Positions 1 through 7,839 of a DNA stretch of 36,008 bases are shown piece by piece. A model generated the notes under the pieces. That model searched no databases, was not told the origin of the DNA, and worked only from the letters and a program-made list of their open reading frames with translations. The stretch spans positions 1-36,008 of the forward strand of contig CAZJBD010000007.1 in assembly GCA_964544265.1 (NCBI GenBank), in the 5' to 3' direction. Position 1 is the first letter of the stretch. The number at the start of each line of letters is the position of its first letter. The DNA is from JALHVH01 sp964544265 (GTDB lineage Bacteria; Acidobacteriota; Aminicenantia; Aminicenantales; Saccharicenantaceae). A program made the translations under genes and the position numbers.

Positions 1-1398
1 ATCAAACTCGACCAGCTAGCGGACGTCATCTCCAGGGAATTCAGGCATAAAGACACGATCACCTGTTATGTCGGTTCGAATGCCGCCACCCCGACGGCTT
101 CCCTGGAATTTCTGACGGCCGCCATCAAAGCCGGAAGCCCCGCCCTGCCTTTTATCAAGATGGTCCATCTCCTCCTCCAGGGACCCGTGCCCTACGTAGA
201 AAAAGGCCTCCAAGATCGCATCATGACCTATTCCCTCTTTTCCACGGGGGAGGTCCGAAAGGCGGCCAATGAAGGACGAGCCTTTTATCTGCCGTGCACG
301 CTGGCCAATCTCGACAGCCTCATCGGCAAAGGCCGGGAGTATGAGCCGGACGTTGCCATCTTCAAAGTCCGTCCCCATGAAATCACGAGGGAATTCAGCC
401 TGGGATTGTCCGTCGAAGTCCTGCACACGGCCATTGACTATGCCAAATGCGTTGTTGCCGAGCTGGATTTCAGCATGCCATTCACTCAAGGCCAAAGCAT
501 TGTCGGACCCCAATCCATTGATTACCTCATCGACGACGATGACGTGAAATGCGTCTATACGTCTCCCGCCCCCGATTTTGACAATCTTTCCCCTGAAGAG
601 CGGAGGATCGGGGAATTGATCACCGAACAATTCATCCGCGATGGCGTGACCTTGCAGGTTGGCATCGGGCAAATCCCCGACGCCGTGGTGGGGACCATCA
701 AGGGGGCGAATTATAAAGATCTCGGCATCCAGACGGAACTATATGGGGACGGCCTCATGCATCTCCAGAAGGCCGACATCGTGACGAATCGAAAGAAAAA
801 GCAGCATATGGGATACAGCACAACTTCCCTCATCATGGGCTCAGCCGAGCTGTATGAATTCGTGCATATGCGGGCCGGAATCCAGATGCGCCCGTGCACC
901 GTCACCAACTCGGCCGAAGTCATCCGGAGGAACAGCCCATTTGTGTCCATCAATACGGCCATGGGCGTCGATCTTTTCGGAAATGTCTGGGCCGATTATA
1001 TCGATGCCCGTCGATATTATAGCGGGGTCGGCGGGCAGCCGGACTTCGTCCGCGCCCTGAACAATCCCATTTACGGCGTTCCCATCATTGCTTTTCGAAG
1101 TTTGACCGACAAAGGCCACTCGAAGATCGTCAAGGTCCATCCTCCCGGCGTGAGCTTGACGGCCTCGGCCTATGACGGAGTCGTCATTGTGAGCGAATAC
1201 GGCGTTGCCGACCTTCGGGGACTCACCGCTGGAGAGAAAGCGCTCGCCATTGCCTGCATCGCCCACCCCCGATATCGCGATCCTTACCTCAAGGCCATCT
1301 ATGACGATCCCCTGTTCACGAAGCCCATCGGCGCCTCCCTGAGCAAAACGCCTCGTGGAGTGACCATGTACCAAGGGGATATCAAACTAGACGTATAG
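1..1398 (+). CDS. Acetyl-CoA hydrolase/4-hydroxybutyrate CoA-transferase family protein, 5'-truncated
   Basis: The reading frame is open from base 1, so the N-terminus lies outside the window; 465 codons remain before the TAG stop. The family moves CoA between acetyl-CoA and a short carboxylic acid through a glutamyl-CoA thioester. The likely catalytic Glu is encoded at 736-738, in the motif GIQTELYGDG that matches the family's GIHTE-type motif. The C-terminal glycine-rich motif GVGGQPDFVRA, close to the usual GxGGQxDF, is also present. The gene converges on the glutaconate-type CoA-transferase pair across a 44-bp gap in which I see no convincing terminator. Next to isovaleryl- and isobutyryl-CoA genes, a role in activating or releasing branched short-chain acids is a reasonable inference, but the substrate cannot be read from sequence. 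The family assignment is firm; 4-hydroxybutyrate, acetate, propionate or butyrate could each be the acid. Confidence 0.85.
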   Translation: MKLDQLADVISREFRHKDTITCYVGSNAATPTASLEFLTAAIKAGSPALPFIKMVHLLLQGPVPYVEKGLQDRIMTYSLFSTGEVRKAANEGRAFYLPCTLANLDSLIGKGREYEPDVAIFKVRPHEITREFSLGLSVEVLHTAIDYAKCVVAELDFSMPFTQGQSIVGPQSIDYLIDDDDVKCVYTSPAPDFDNLSPEERRIGELITEQFIRDGVTLQVGIGQIPDAVVGTIKGANYKDLGIQTELYGDGLMHLQKADIVTNRKKKQHMGYSTTSLIMGSAELYEFVHMRAGIQMRPCTVTNSAEVIRRNSPFVSINTAMGVDLFGNVWADYIDARRYYSGVGGQPDFVRALNNPIYGVPIIAFRSLTDKGHSKIVKVHPPGVSLTASAYDGVVIVSEYGVADLRGLTAGEKALAIACIAHPRYRDPYLKAIYDDPLFTKPIGASLSKTPRGVTMYQGDIKLDV

Positions 1399-1442
1399 GC
1401 TCTCCAGGGACGTGCTTATCTTGTAAGAGCGGCTGATGGACG

Positions 1443-2213
1443 TTATTTTAAAAAAATCCTCTCCGGGTCGACTTCCTCACGGAGAATGCGCAATTCTTGC
1501 TGGGTGGGTGGCGCTGTCTCGGTCGCATCCTTGATATCCAGGGTAAAGCCAGTCGCGTCGGCCACGGCCCGGGGAGTTAGACCCGGATGGTAGCTGGCCA
1601 AATAAACGGCCTTGGTGTCCGGGCGAAAGCGCATGACACCCATCGTGGTGACGACGACACTCGGCCCGCCCCGACCGAGGCCGGATCTTCGACGGCTGTC
1701 GCCGCCTTCAAGCCATCCTGGGCTGGTGATGTAGTCCACTCTTTCCGGGAAGCGCCGTTTTTCGTGCTTGGCGATGATGATGGTTCGGTTGGCGAGGCAG
1801 GCGATATCACAAGCCCCCCCGCTCCCCGAGAAACGCACGGACGGACGGCGATAATCTGATCCGATAGACGTGCTGTTGATGTTTCCGAATCGATCCACCT
1901 GGGCCCCGCTTAAAAAACCGACATCTACCCTTCCCGCCTGCAGGACATAGGTAAAAACCTCTAGCAATCCGGCGGCTGTGGCGGCTCCGCGCATGACGCG
2001 CGGGTCCCCGACTGACATCGGAAGGTGGGCAAGTTGACTGGCCATTGTCCCCGCTTCAAAGATAACGATGCCGTTGGGAGCGTGGGTGCGCTGGGCCAGC
2101 ATCACCCCGAGCATGGGCAAGCCGGTGCCTGCAAAAACGACCTCGCCATCCACGATCTCGCGGGCGGCGACGACCGCCATGAGTTCTGTCAAAGTATAAT
2201 CGGGGGCTCCCAT
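1443..2213 (-). CDS. Glutaconate-type CoA-transferase, subunit B-like
   Basis: This 256-aa protein has the length and fold motifs of the beta subunit of family I (glutaconate-type) CoA-transferases; Acidaminococcus GctB is about 266 aa. Glu53, in the motif IFEAGTM, sits where GctB carries its catalytic glutamate. The enzyme is therefore predicted to make a glutamyl-CoA intermediate, unlike the myxobacterial decarboxylase subunit AibB, which has Cys there. A glycine-rich stretch GSGGACD lies near residues 130-136. It starts 2 bp after the stop of the A-like subunit, so the two are one transcript and very likely one hetero-oligomer. Substrate is unknown; glutaconate, 3-methylglutaconate or a short branched acid would fit the neighbourhood. 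IpdB-like ring-opening hydrolases share this fold and are the main alternative, but the retained Glu argues against that. Confidence 0.78.
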   Translation of the reverse strand: MGAPDYTLTELMAVVAAREIVDGEVVFAGTGLPMLGVMLAQRTHAPNGIVIFEAGTMASQLAHLPMSVGDPRVMRGAATAAGLLEVFTYVLQAGRVDVGFLSGAQVDRFGNINSTSIGSDYRRPSVRFSGSGGACDIACLANRTIIIAKHEKRRFPERVDYITSPGWLEGGDSRRRSGLGRGGPSVVVTTMGVMRFRPDTKAVYLASYHPGLTPRAVADATGFTLDIKDATETAPPTQQELRILREEVDPERIFLK

Positions 2214-2215
2214 GG

Positions 2216-3181
2216 CTACAATCTCCTCCGCTTAAGGTTTGGGCTATAACCGAAAGCCGGCGAGGCTTCGAGTGTGCTCAGTCGCTTCTCCCCGCCCACG
2301 GCCTCCAGGTATTCATTGTGATCCTTGACGCCGCAGACATATTTTCCCAGGTAATCCTGGAAACTGGCATCGTCACGCACGCCCTCGTGGTACTCTTTTA
2401 ATTGGACAGGATCATAATCATAGTAGTTGTAAACAGCATAAGGATGGGCTCCGTATGGGACGTTGCAGACATGGTGGACGGTGAAGAATGGGATCGGGTT
2501 GCGTTCCGGTTCGCGGCGCAGCGTGTCCTCATCAACAAGTTCTTCGGCTGTCACGATCACCGTATCAGCACACAGGGCCTGCTGAATGTCTGCAAAGGTC
2601 TGACCCTCGATGCGCACCATGCCATTGGTCGTCGCCTTCTGGACATGCAGCACGGCGAAATCCGTATGGATCGCAGGCACCAAGACAACCTTCTCCCGCG
2701 GGTCGAAGGGCGAGGTCATCACATGGAGCTTCTTTGGCGACGTGCGCGAATCGGCCTTCCGTTGCTTGGGAACTAAGGCCGCTTTGCGCAGCAGGTCGCT
2801 GCCGAGCAAGCTGCGAACGGGCATAAAGGGAATTCCCATGGCGCCGGCGGTGAAGCGGGCCACCATCGTGAAGTTGCTGTAGTCCTCCCATTCGATCTCG
2901 CCCCGTTCCACGGCCTGCCGCCAGCGTGGCCCAACGGTATTGAAGGCTTCATCGGCCTCGTATGCGAGCTCGACCCGCTTGACACAACCCGCTCCGATAA
3001 GAATATCCCAATCCCCTCCGGGCGAATGTCCAAACAGATAAAGGTCGCGTTTCTTCAAGCGGATCAATTCATAAACAAAGGCCATGGGATGGCGCTGGGT
3101 CGTGAAACCGCCGAAGGAAATCGTTGCCCCATGAGGAACCAAAGCGGCCGCGGCGTGAAGGTCGATCACTTTACCGGCCAT
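2216..3181 (-). CDS. Glutaconate-type CoA-transferase, subunit A-like
   Basis: The 321-aa protein matches the usual length of GctA (about 320 aa). It has the N-terminal motif SFGGFTTQRHPMAF typical of the CoA-transferase alpha fold, and the mid-protein motif VVLVPAIHTDFAVLHVQ, which resembles the A-subunit core. It pairs with the B-like subunit immediately downstream, with a 2-bp gap. The ATG is preceded on the minus strand by AAAGGAGGG with a 6-nt spacer, which fixes the start. It is first in its transcript and is divergent from the HMG-CoA synthase operon, so both may be controlled from the shared 285-bp spacer. IpdA of actinobacterial steroid ring degradation is a homologous alternative. 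Nothing else in the window suggests steroid metabolism. Confidence 0.78.
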   Translation of the reverse strand: MAGKVIDLHAAAALVPHGATISFGGFTTQRHPMAFVYELIRLKKRDLYLFGHSPGGDWDILIGAGCVKRVELAYEADEAFNTVGPRWRQAVERGEIEWEDYSNFTMVARFTAGAMGIPFMPVRSLLGSDLLRKAALVPKQRKADSRTSPKKLHVMTSPFDPREKVVLVPAIHTDFAVLHVQKATTNGMVRIEGQTFADIQQALCADTVIVTAEELVDEDTLRREPERNPIPFFTVHHVCNVPYGAHPYAVYNYYDYDPVQLKEYHEGVRDDASFQDYLGKYVCGVKDHNEYLEAVGGEKRLSTLEASPAFGYSPNLKRRRL

Positions 3182-3466
3182 AAAATCCCTCCTTTACCAA
3201 ATCTGCGGGGTTGATAAATCGCGAATCATGCTGCCCAGGATGCTACGTTACCATTTGCGCAATCCCCGGCCGAACCGGTTTATCGTCCTAATCTATATCA
3301 ACTTCAGCCCGAAATCAATATGATGAAAACTTGACTTTAGATCTAAATTATGGAATGATACCCTCCCATTTAAAAAATGACAGATATCCTTTATTATGTT
3401 ATATTTAGGTACTCTCCAATTCGTTCGAAGGGAAACCCATTTTGACCGCGAAAGGAGGTCCGACCA
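3182..3466. promoter_or_regulatory. Divergent intergenic region between the CoA-transferase pair and the HMG-CoA synthase operon
   Basis: This 285-bp spacer is clearly AT-richer than its surroundings, above all between about 3290 and 3420. It should hold promoters for both flanking operons. A plus-strand promoter is listed separately at 3331-3359. On the minus strand a weak candidate is TTGATT (complement of 3313-3318) with TAGATT (complement of 3290-3295), 17 bp apart. An 8-bp palindrome AACCGGTT lies near 3274-3281. I see no gene, tRNA-like fold or riboswitch in it. Confidence 0.6.
3331..3359 (+). promoter_or_regulatory. Sigma70-type promoter with embedded palindrome, upstream of the HMG-CoA synthase operon
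   Basis: TTGACT at 3331-3336 (5 of 6 to consensus) and AATGAT at 3354-3359 (4 of 6) are separated by exactly 17 bp. A perfect 12-bp palindrome, TTTAGATCTAAA (3336-3347), occupies the spacer and touches the -35 box. A repressor bound there would block RNA polymerase. Transcription would begin near 3366, giving a leader of about 100 nt. The repressor is not encoded in the window; a short-chain acyl-CoA sensor of the TetR or GntR type is only a guess. Confidence 0.5.
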
Positions 3467-4513
3467 ATGAGTGGAATCATCGGCTATGGGGCCTATGTTC
3501 CGCGAAACCGGATCAAAGTTGAAGAGATCGCCAAGGTCTGGGGAGCGGATGCGCCGAGCTATAAAAAAGGGCTCATGCTCGAAGAGAAATCCGTCCCTTC
3601 TCCCGACCAGGATACGATCACCATGGCCGTGGAGGCCTCCAAGCGCGCCTTGAAGAGGGCGGGCATCGATCCCAAGGAGATCGGCGCCGTTTATGTTGGT
3701 TCAGAATCCCATCCCTACGCCGTAAAACCGAGCGGCACGGTCCTCGCGGAGGCCCTCGGAGCGACACCCGAAGTCCACACAGCGGATTTCGAATTCGCCT
3801 GCAAGGCCGGGACCGAGGGGATGTTCGTAGCCCTGAGCTTGGTCCAGGCGGGTGCGATAAAATTCGGCCTGGCTGTCGGAGCCGATACATCACAGGGTGC
3901 GCCCGGCGACGCGCTCGAATATTCGGCCGCTGCCGGGGCCGCCGCTTTCATTTTCGGCAACGCCCCCCTCGTCGCCGAAGCCCTCGAAACTTATTCCTAC
4001 ACTACGGATACGCCTGATTTCTGGCGCCGAGAATACCAGTATTATCCCCAGCACGGCGGCCGGTTCACGGGCGACCCCGCCTACTTCAAGCACATTATGG
4101 GCGCGGCCGAGGGCATTATGGCCAAAGCCAAGATGAAACCTTCCGATTTCCAATACGTCGTTTTCCACCAGCCCAACGGCAAATTCCCACTCCGGGTGGG
4201 CGAATTATTGGGATTTGAAAAAAAGCAGATCGAACCGGGCTGGCTGGTCCCCAAACTGGGGAACACATACTCAGGATCATCCCCGCTCGGTCTGACGGCA
4301 ACACTGGACATCTCCAAGCCCGGAGACATGATCCTGATCGTCTCCTACGGATCGGGCGCCGGCAGCGATGCCTTCATCTTCAAGGTGACGAAGCGGATTG
4401 ATGAGGTCAGGGACCTGGCTCCCAAGACAAGAAGCCTTCTGGACGCCAACAAGAATTACCTGGAGTACGGCGCTTATGCCAAATACCGCGGCAAGATCCG
4501 GAAGGCGGATTAG
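3467..4513 (+). CDS. Hydroxymethylglutaryl-CoA synthase, archaeal type
   Basis: HMG-CoA synthase joins acetyl-CoA and acetoacetyl-CoA into HMG-CoA. At 348 aa this is the compact archaeal form. The catalytic triad is visible: Glu80 in VGSESHPYAV, Cys112 in FEFACKAGTEG and His234 in VFHQPNGKF. The start is fixed by AAAGGAGGT 7 nt upstream of the ATG. The gene is followed by a thiolase and a DUF35 protein in the same order as the archaeal thiolase/DUF35/HMG-CoA synthase complex, which channels acetoacetyl-CoA. Further down the same operon lie methylcrotonyl-CoA carboxylase and methylglutaconyl-CoA hydratase, whose product is HMG-CoA. The enzyme may therefore cleave HMG-CoA here, replacing HMG-CoA lyase, or may feed HMG-CoA into the reverse route. 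A mevalonate-pathway role cannot be excluded. Confidence 0.88.
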   Translation: MSGIIGYGAYVPRNRIKVEEIAKVWGADAPSYKKGLMLEEKSVPSPDQDTITMAVEASKRALKRAGIDPKEIGAVYVGSESHPYAVKPSGTVLAEALGATPEVHTADFEFACKAGTEGMFVALSLVQAGAIKFGLAVGADTSQGAPGDALEYSAAAGAAAFIFGNAPLVAEALETYSYTTDTPDFWRREYQYYPQHGGRFTGDPAYFKHIMGAAEGIMAKAKMKPSDFQYVVFHQPNGKFPLRVGELLGFEKKQIEPGWLVPKLGNTYSGSSPLGLTATLDISKPGDMILIVSYGSGAGSDAFIFKVTKRIDEVRDLAPKTRSLLDANKNYLEYGAYAKYRGKIRKAD

Positions 4514-4522
4514 GAGGCGGCG

Positions 4523-5677
4523 ATGAGAAACGTAGCTGTCATCGGTGTCGGCATGGCCAAATGGGGCGAACTCTGGGGAAAGTCCCTGAGGGATATTTTT
4601 GTCGAGACGGCCCTCCTGGCGATCGAGGATGCCGGTTTGGACCGGATTGATTCGATGTATGTTGGCTGCATGTCCCCGGGTCTCTTCATCGGCCAGGAAC
4701 ATTTGGCATCCCTTTTACCCGACTATCTCGGCAGGAATCCCGTTCCAACGGTTCGCGTGGAGTCCGCCTGTTCGTCGGGCGGTTTGGCCCTCCGACAGGG
4801 ATTTATCGACGTGGCCTCGGGAATGAGCAATATTGTGCTCGTCGGCGGCGTCGAAAAGATGACCGACGTCAACGGTCACGAAGCCACATACGCGTTGGGC
4901 ACGGCAGCCGACCAGGAATACGAAGGTTATCACGGGCTGACGTTTCCGGGGCTCTATGCCATGATGGCCCATGCCCACATGGCAAAATACGGTACGACAC
5001 GGGAGCAGTTGGCCATGGTGGCCGTCAAAAACCACGACAACGGCTCGAAAAACCCTCTGGCCCAATTTCCCTTTAAAATCACGATCGAGGGCGTCTTGGG
5101 CTCCGTTCTCGTCGCCGATCCCCTGCGGGTCCTGGATTGCTCTCCCATCACGGATGGAGCGGCGGCCGTCATCCTCTGCCCCTTGGTTATGGCCAAGCGG
5201 ATGAAAAAGCCCGGGGTGAGAATCGCGGGAAGCGGCCATGCGACGGATACCATCGCCCTCAGTTCAAGAAGGGACATCACGTGGATTGAATCCACCCACC
5301 TGGCCGCCCAAAAAGCCCTGGCGATGGCCGGCCGGAAAATCGAAGATATCAACCTTTTCGAGGTCCACGACTGCTTCACGATAGCGGAGATCATGGCCAC
5401 CGAGGCGCTGGGCATCGTCAAGAAGGGGCAGGGCGGAAAGGCCGTCCAGGAAGGATTGACGTCGCTCAGGGGAAGATTCCCGGTCAACCCCAGCGGCGGT
5501 TTAAAGGCCAAGGGCCATCCAGTCGGAGCGACCGGCGTCGCCCAGGCCGTCGAGGTCGTCAAACAGCTGCGCGGAGAAGCGGGAGCGAGGCAGGTCGGGG
5601 GTGCGAAACTCGGCCTGACCCAGAACATGGGCGGCACCGGGGGAAGCTCGGTCGTCCACATCTTCGAGGCAGAGTGA
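4523..5677 (+). CDS. Acetoacetyl-CoA thiolase, SCP2-thiolase-like, partner of HMG-CoA synthase
   Basis: This 384-aa protein belongs to the SCP2-type thiolases that work with a DUF35 partner. The nucleophilic Cys83 lies in VESACSSGGLAL. The second half has the HDCFTIAE motif, the NPSGGLKAKGHPVGATG loop with its catalytic His, and a C-terminal NMGGTGG. GGAGG stands 6 nt before the ATG, which follows the HMG-CoA synthase stop by 9 bp. In archaea the equivalent thiolase forms a complex with HMG-CoA synthase and passes acetoacetyl-CoA directly between active sites. In this operon it would split acetoacetyl-CoA to two acetyl-CoA if the pathway runs toward degradation. The BbsB half of benzoylsuccinyl-CoA thiolase is a homologous alternative, but no toluene genes are present. 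Confidence 0.87.
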   Translation: MRNVAVIGVGMAKWGELWGKSLRDIFVETALLAIEDAGLDRIDSMYVGCMSPGLFIGQEHLASLLPDYLGRNPVPTVRVESACSSGGLALRQGFIDVASGMSNIVLVGGVEKMTDVNGHEATYALGTAADQEYEGYHGLTFPGLYAMMAHAHMAKYGTTREQLAMVAVKNHDNGSKNPLAQFPFKITIEGVLGSVLVADPLRVLDCSPITDGAAAVILCPLVMAKRMKKPGVRIAGSGHATDTIALSSRRDITWIESTHLAAQKALAMAGRKIEDINLFEVHDCFTIAEIMATEALGIVKKGQGGKAVQEGLTSLRGRFPVNPSGGLKAKGHPVGATGVAQAVEVVKQLRGEAGARQVGGAKLGLTQNMGGTGGSSVVHIFEAE

Positions 5678-5689
5678 TAGGAGAACAGA

Positions 5690-6082
5690 ATGCCGACACC
5701 ATCAAGATCCTGGCGAGAGATTCCTCAGAGGTACCGCTTGGAAGCCGGAAAATGCACGGGCTGCGGATTCATCTGTTTTCCTCCCCGCCTGGTCTGTCCG
5801 CGCTGCGGCAGCCGGGAATTCACAAAGACGAAACTCGCGGATTCCGGAAAACTCCTCACCTACACGATCATCCGTGTTGCTCCGCATCAATATGTCGACC
5901 AAGCGCCCTACGCCGTCGGCATCGCTGAACAGGATGACGGCACGAACTTGACGGCCCAGATTGTCGACTGCGATTTCCAGGATTTAAAGATCGGGATGCG
6001 GGTTAAAATTGAATTCCGGAAAATCTACGAGGAGGGGGAAGCCGGCGTCATCTTGTACGGATATAAATTCGTCAAAGAATAA
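5690..6082 (+). CDS. DUF35 zinc-ribbon/OB-fold protein, scaffold of the thiolase-HMG-CoA synthase complex
   Basis: The 130-aa protein begins with a rubredoxin-like zinc ribbon (Cys22, Cys25, Cys36, Cys39, in CTGCGF and CPRCGS). An OB-fold follows, with typical segments such as APYAVGIAEQDDG and a C-terminal KFRKIYE-like strand (EFRKIYEEGE). This is the DUF35 (YheX/BbsA-like) architecture. In archaea such proteins bridge thiolase and HMG-CoA synthase and share their CoA-binding site. It has no catalytic residues of its own. It starts 12 bp after the thiolase stop behind TAGGAG. Its place directly after synthase and thiolase reproduces the archaeal gene order and supports formation of a ternary complex. 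Confidence 0.85.
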   Translation: MPTPSRSWREIPQRYRLEAGKCTGCGFICFPPRLVCPRCGSREFTKTKLADSGKLLTYTIIRVAPHQYVDQAPYAVGIAEQDDGTNLTAQIVDCDFQDLKIGMRVKIEFRKIYEEGEAGVILYGYKFVKE

Positions 6083-6111
6083 AACGCCGTCGCCGGACGA
6101 AAGGACGGGCG

Positions 6112-7719
6112 ATGTTCAGAATCGAATCCAAAGTCGACACGCAAAGTCAAGATTACAAGCAGAATTTCGAGCACATGACAAAAGTCGTGGCCGAATACAA
6201 GGAACGCCTGACCAAGGTCCAGGCGGGAGGACCGATCAAATACCGCGAGCTTCACAAGTCCCGAGGCAAGCTGCTCGTCCGGGAGCGATTGGATAGGCTG
6301 TTCGACCGCAACACACCGTTCCTGGAGCTCAGCGCTCTAGCTGCCAACGGCATGTACGAGGACGAGGCCCCCGGGGCGGGCATGGTTACGGGCGTCGGCG
6401 TCGTTCGCGGCCGGGAGGTGCTTGTCGTGGCCAACGACGCCACGGTCAAAGGCGGCACCTATTTCCCTATTACCATTAAGAAGCACATCCGCGCCCAGGA
6501 GGTCGCTCTCGAAAACCGACTGCCCTGCATCTATCTGGTCGACTCCGGCGGGATCTTTCTCCCCCATCAGGCGGGAACCTTCCCCGACAAAGAGCACTTC
6601 GGACGAATCTTCTATAACCAGGCCCGCCTCTCGGCGCTGGGCATCCCGCAGATCTCGATCGTCATGGGATCGTGCACGGCCGGCGGCGCCTATGTCCCGG
6701 CCATGAGCGACGAGACGGTCATCGTCCGCCGGCAGGGAACTATTTTCATCGGAGGCCCGCCGCTGGTCAAAGCGGCCACGGGCGAGGAGGTCTCGGGCGA
6801 GGATTTGGGGGGCGCCGACGTCCACTGCCGGATCTCCGGCGTTTCGGACTATTACGCTTTGAACGATGAACACGCGCTCGAAATCGCCCGGAACATTGTC
6901 GAGACGCTCGCCCCGCCATGCCGGTTCGTCCTGGATACGGCCAAGCCTGAAGACCCGGCATATGATCCTGCGGAGATGTACGGCATCGTCCCGAGGGATT
7001 TGCGGAAGGCCTTTGATATCAAAGAGCTTATCGCCCGGATCGTGGACGGAAGCCGTTTCCAGGAGTTCAAGGAGCTCTACGCCCAGACCCTGGTCTGCGG
7101 ATTCGCCCACATCTTGGGGTATCCCGTGGGGATCTTGGCCAATAACGGCGTCCTATTCTCCGAAAGCTCGCTCAAGGGCACGCATTTCATCACCCTCTGC
7201 GCTATGCGCAAGGTCCCGCTCGTCTTTCTCCAGAACATCACCGGCTTCATCGTCGGTAAGCAATACGAGCATCACGGCATCGCCAGGGACGGAGCGAAGC
7301 TTGTCCATGCCGTGGCCAACGCCGACGTGCCAAAATTAACCGTCATCGTCGGCGGCTCCTATGGAGCCGGCAACTACGCCATGTGCGGCCGTGCCTACGA
7401 TCCGCGCCTTCTCTGGATGTGGCCCAACGCGCGAATCAGCGTCATGGGCGGCGAGCAGGCAGCCAACGTCCTCGTCTCTGTGAAAATCAAGAGGCTCCAG
7501 GAACAGGGCGTTAAGATGACCGAGGAAGAGAGACAGAAGATGATCAGGCCCATCCTGGACACATACGAAGCGGAGGCCAGCCCGTATTTCAGCACGGCCA
7601 GGCTGTGGGACGACGGCCTCCTCGACCCCCTTGAAACGCGGCAGGCGCTGGGACTCGGGATTGCCATGAGCTTGAACGCCCCCATCCCGGATTTCAAGGT
7701 CGGAATCTTCAGGATGTGA
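6112..7719 (+). CDS. liuB: 3-Methylcrotonyl-CoA carboxylase, carboxyltransferase (beta) subunit
   Basis: The 535-aa protein has the two crotonase-like halves of acyl-CoA carboxyltransferases. The first oxyanion-hole region is GSCTAGGAYVPAMSDE and the second is GGSYGAGNYAMCGRAYDP. The segment LLWMWPNARISVMGGEQAA is characteristic of methylcrotonyl-CoA carboxylases; propionyl-CoA carboxylases have a different segment ending in MGAKGA. Length also fits MCC beta. The enzyme moves CO2 from carboxybiotin onto C4 of 3-methylcrotonyl-CoA, giving 3-methylglutaconyl-CoA in leucine breakdown. Its biotin carboxylase and carrier partners are encoded two and three genes downstream. Geranyl-CoA carboxylase is a close relative, but the neighbouring hydratase and HMG-CoA enzymes favour MCC. 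Confidence 0.9.
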   Translation: MFRIESKVDTQSQDYKQNFEHMTKVVAEYKERLTKVQAGGPIKYRELHKSRGKLLVRERLDRLFDRNTPFLELSALAANGMYEDEAPGAGMVTGVGVVRGREVLVVANDATVKGGTYFPITIKKHIRAQEVALENRLPCIYLVDSGGIFLPHQAGTFPDKEHFGRIFYNQARLSALGIPQISIVMGSCTAGGAYVPAMSDETVIVRRQGTIFIGGPPLVKAATGEEVSGEDLGGADVHCRISGVSDYYALNDEHALEIARNIVETLAPPCRFVLDTAKPEDPAYDPAEMYGIVPRDLRKAFDIKELIARIVDGSRFQEFKELYAQTLVCGFAHILGYPVGILANNGVLFSESSLKGTHFITLCAMRKVPLVFLQNITGFIVGKQYEHHGIARDGAKLVHAVANADVPKLTVIVGGSYGAGNYAMCGRAYDPRLLWMWPNARISVMGGEQAANVLVSVKIKRLQEQGVKMTEEERQKMIRPILDTYEAEASPYFSTARLWDDGLLDPLETRQALGLGIAMSLNAPIPDFKVGIFRM

Positions 7720-7839
7720 CGGCCAGATCGTCATGAGGAACGCAATAAGAAGCGAACGTTCCATGCGAGAGGCTGAAGCGATATCTGACGTCTCGCTCGA
7801 TAAAGGAAGGATAATCCCGGACATTTCAGGCAATATCAA

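Noticed and set aside
1399..1442. Bidirectional terminator between the convergent CoA-transferase genes
   Set aside because: Only a weak 4-5 bp pairing (CTTA/TAAG, GCTCT/AGAGC) can be found.
4523..6082. BbsAB-type benzoylsuccinyl-CoA thiolase (toluene pathway) for the thiolase/DUF35 pair
   Set aside because: The adjoining HMG-CoA synthase and leucine-type genes explain the pair better, and no other bbs gene is present.
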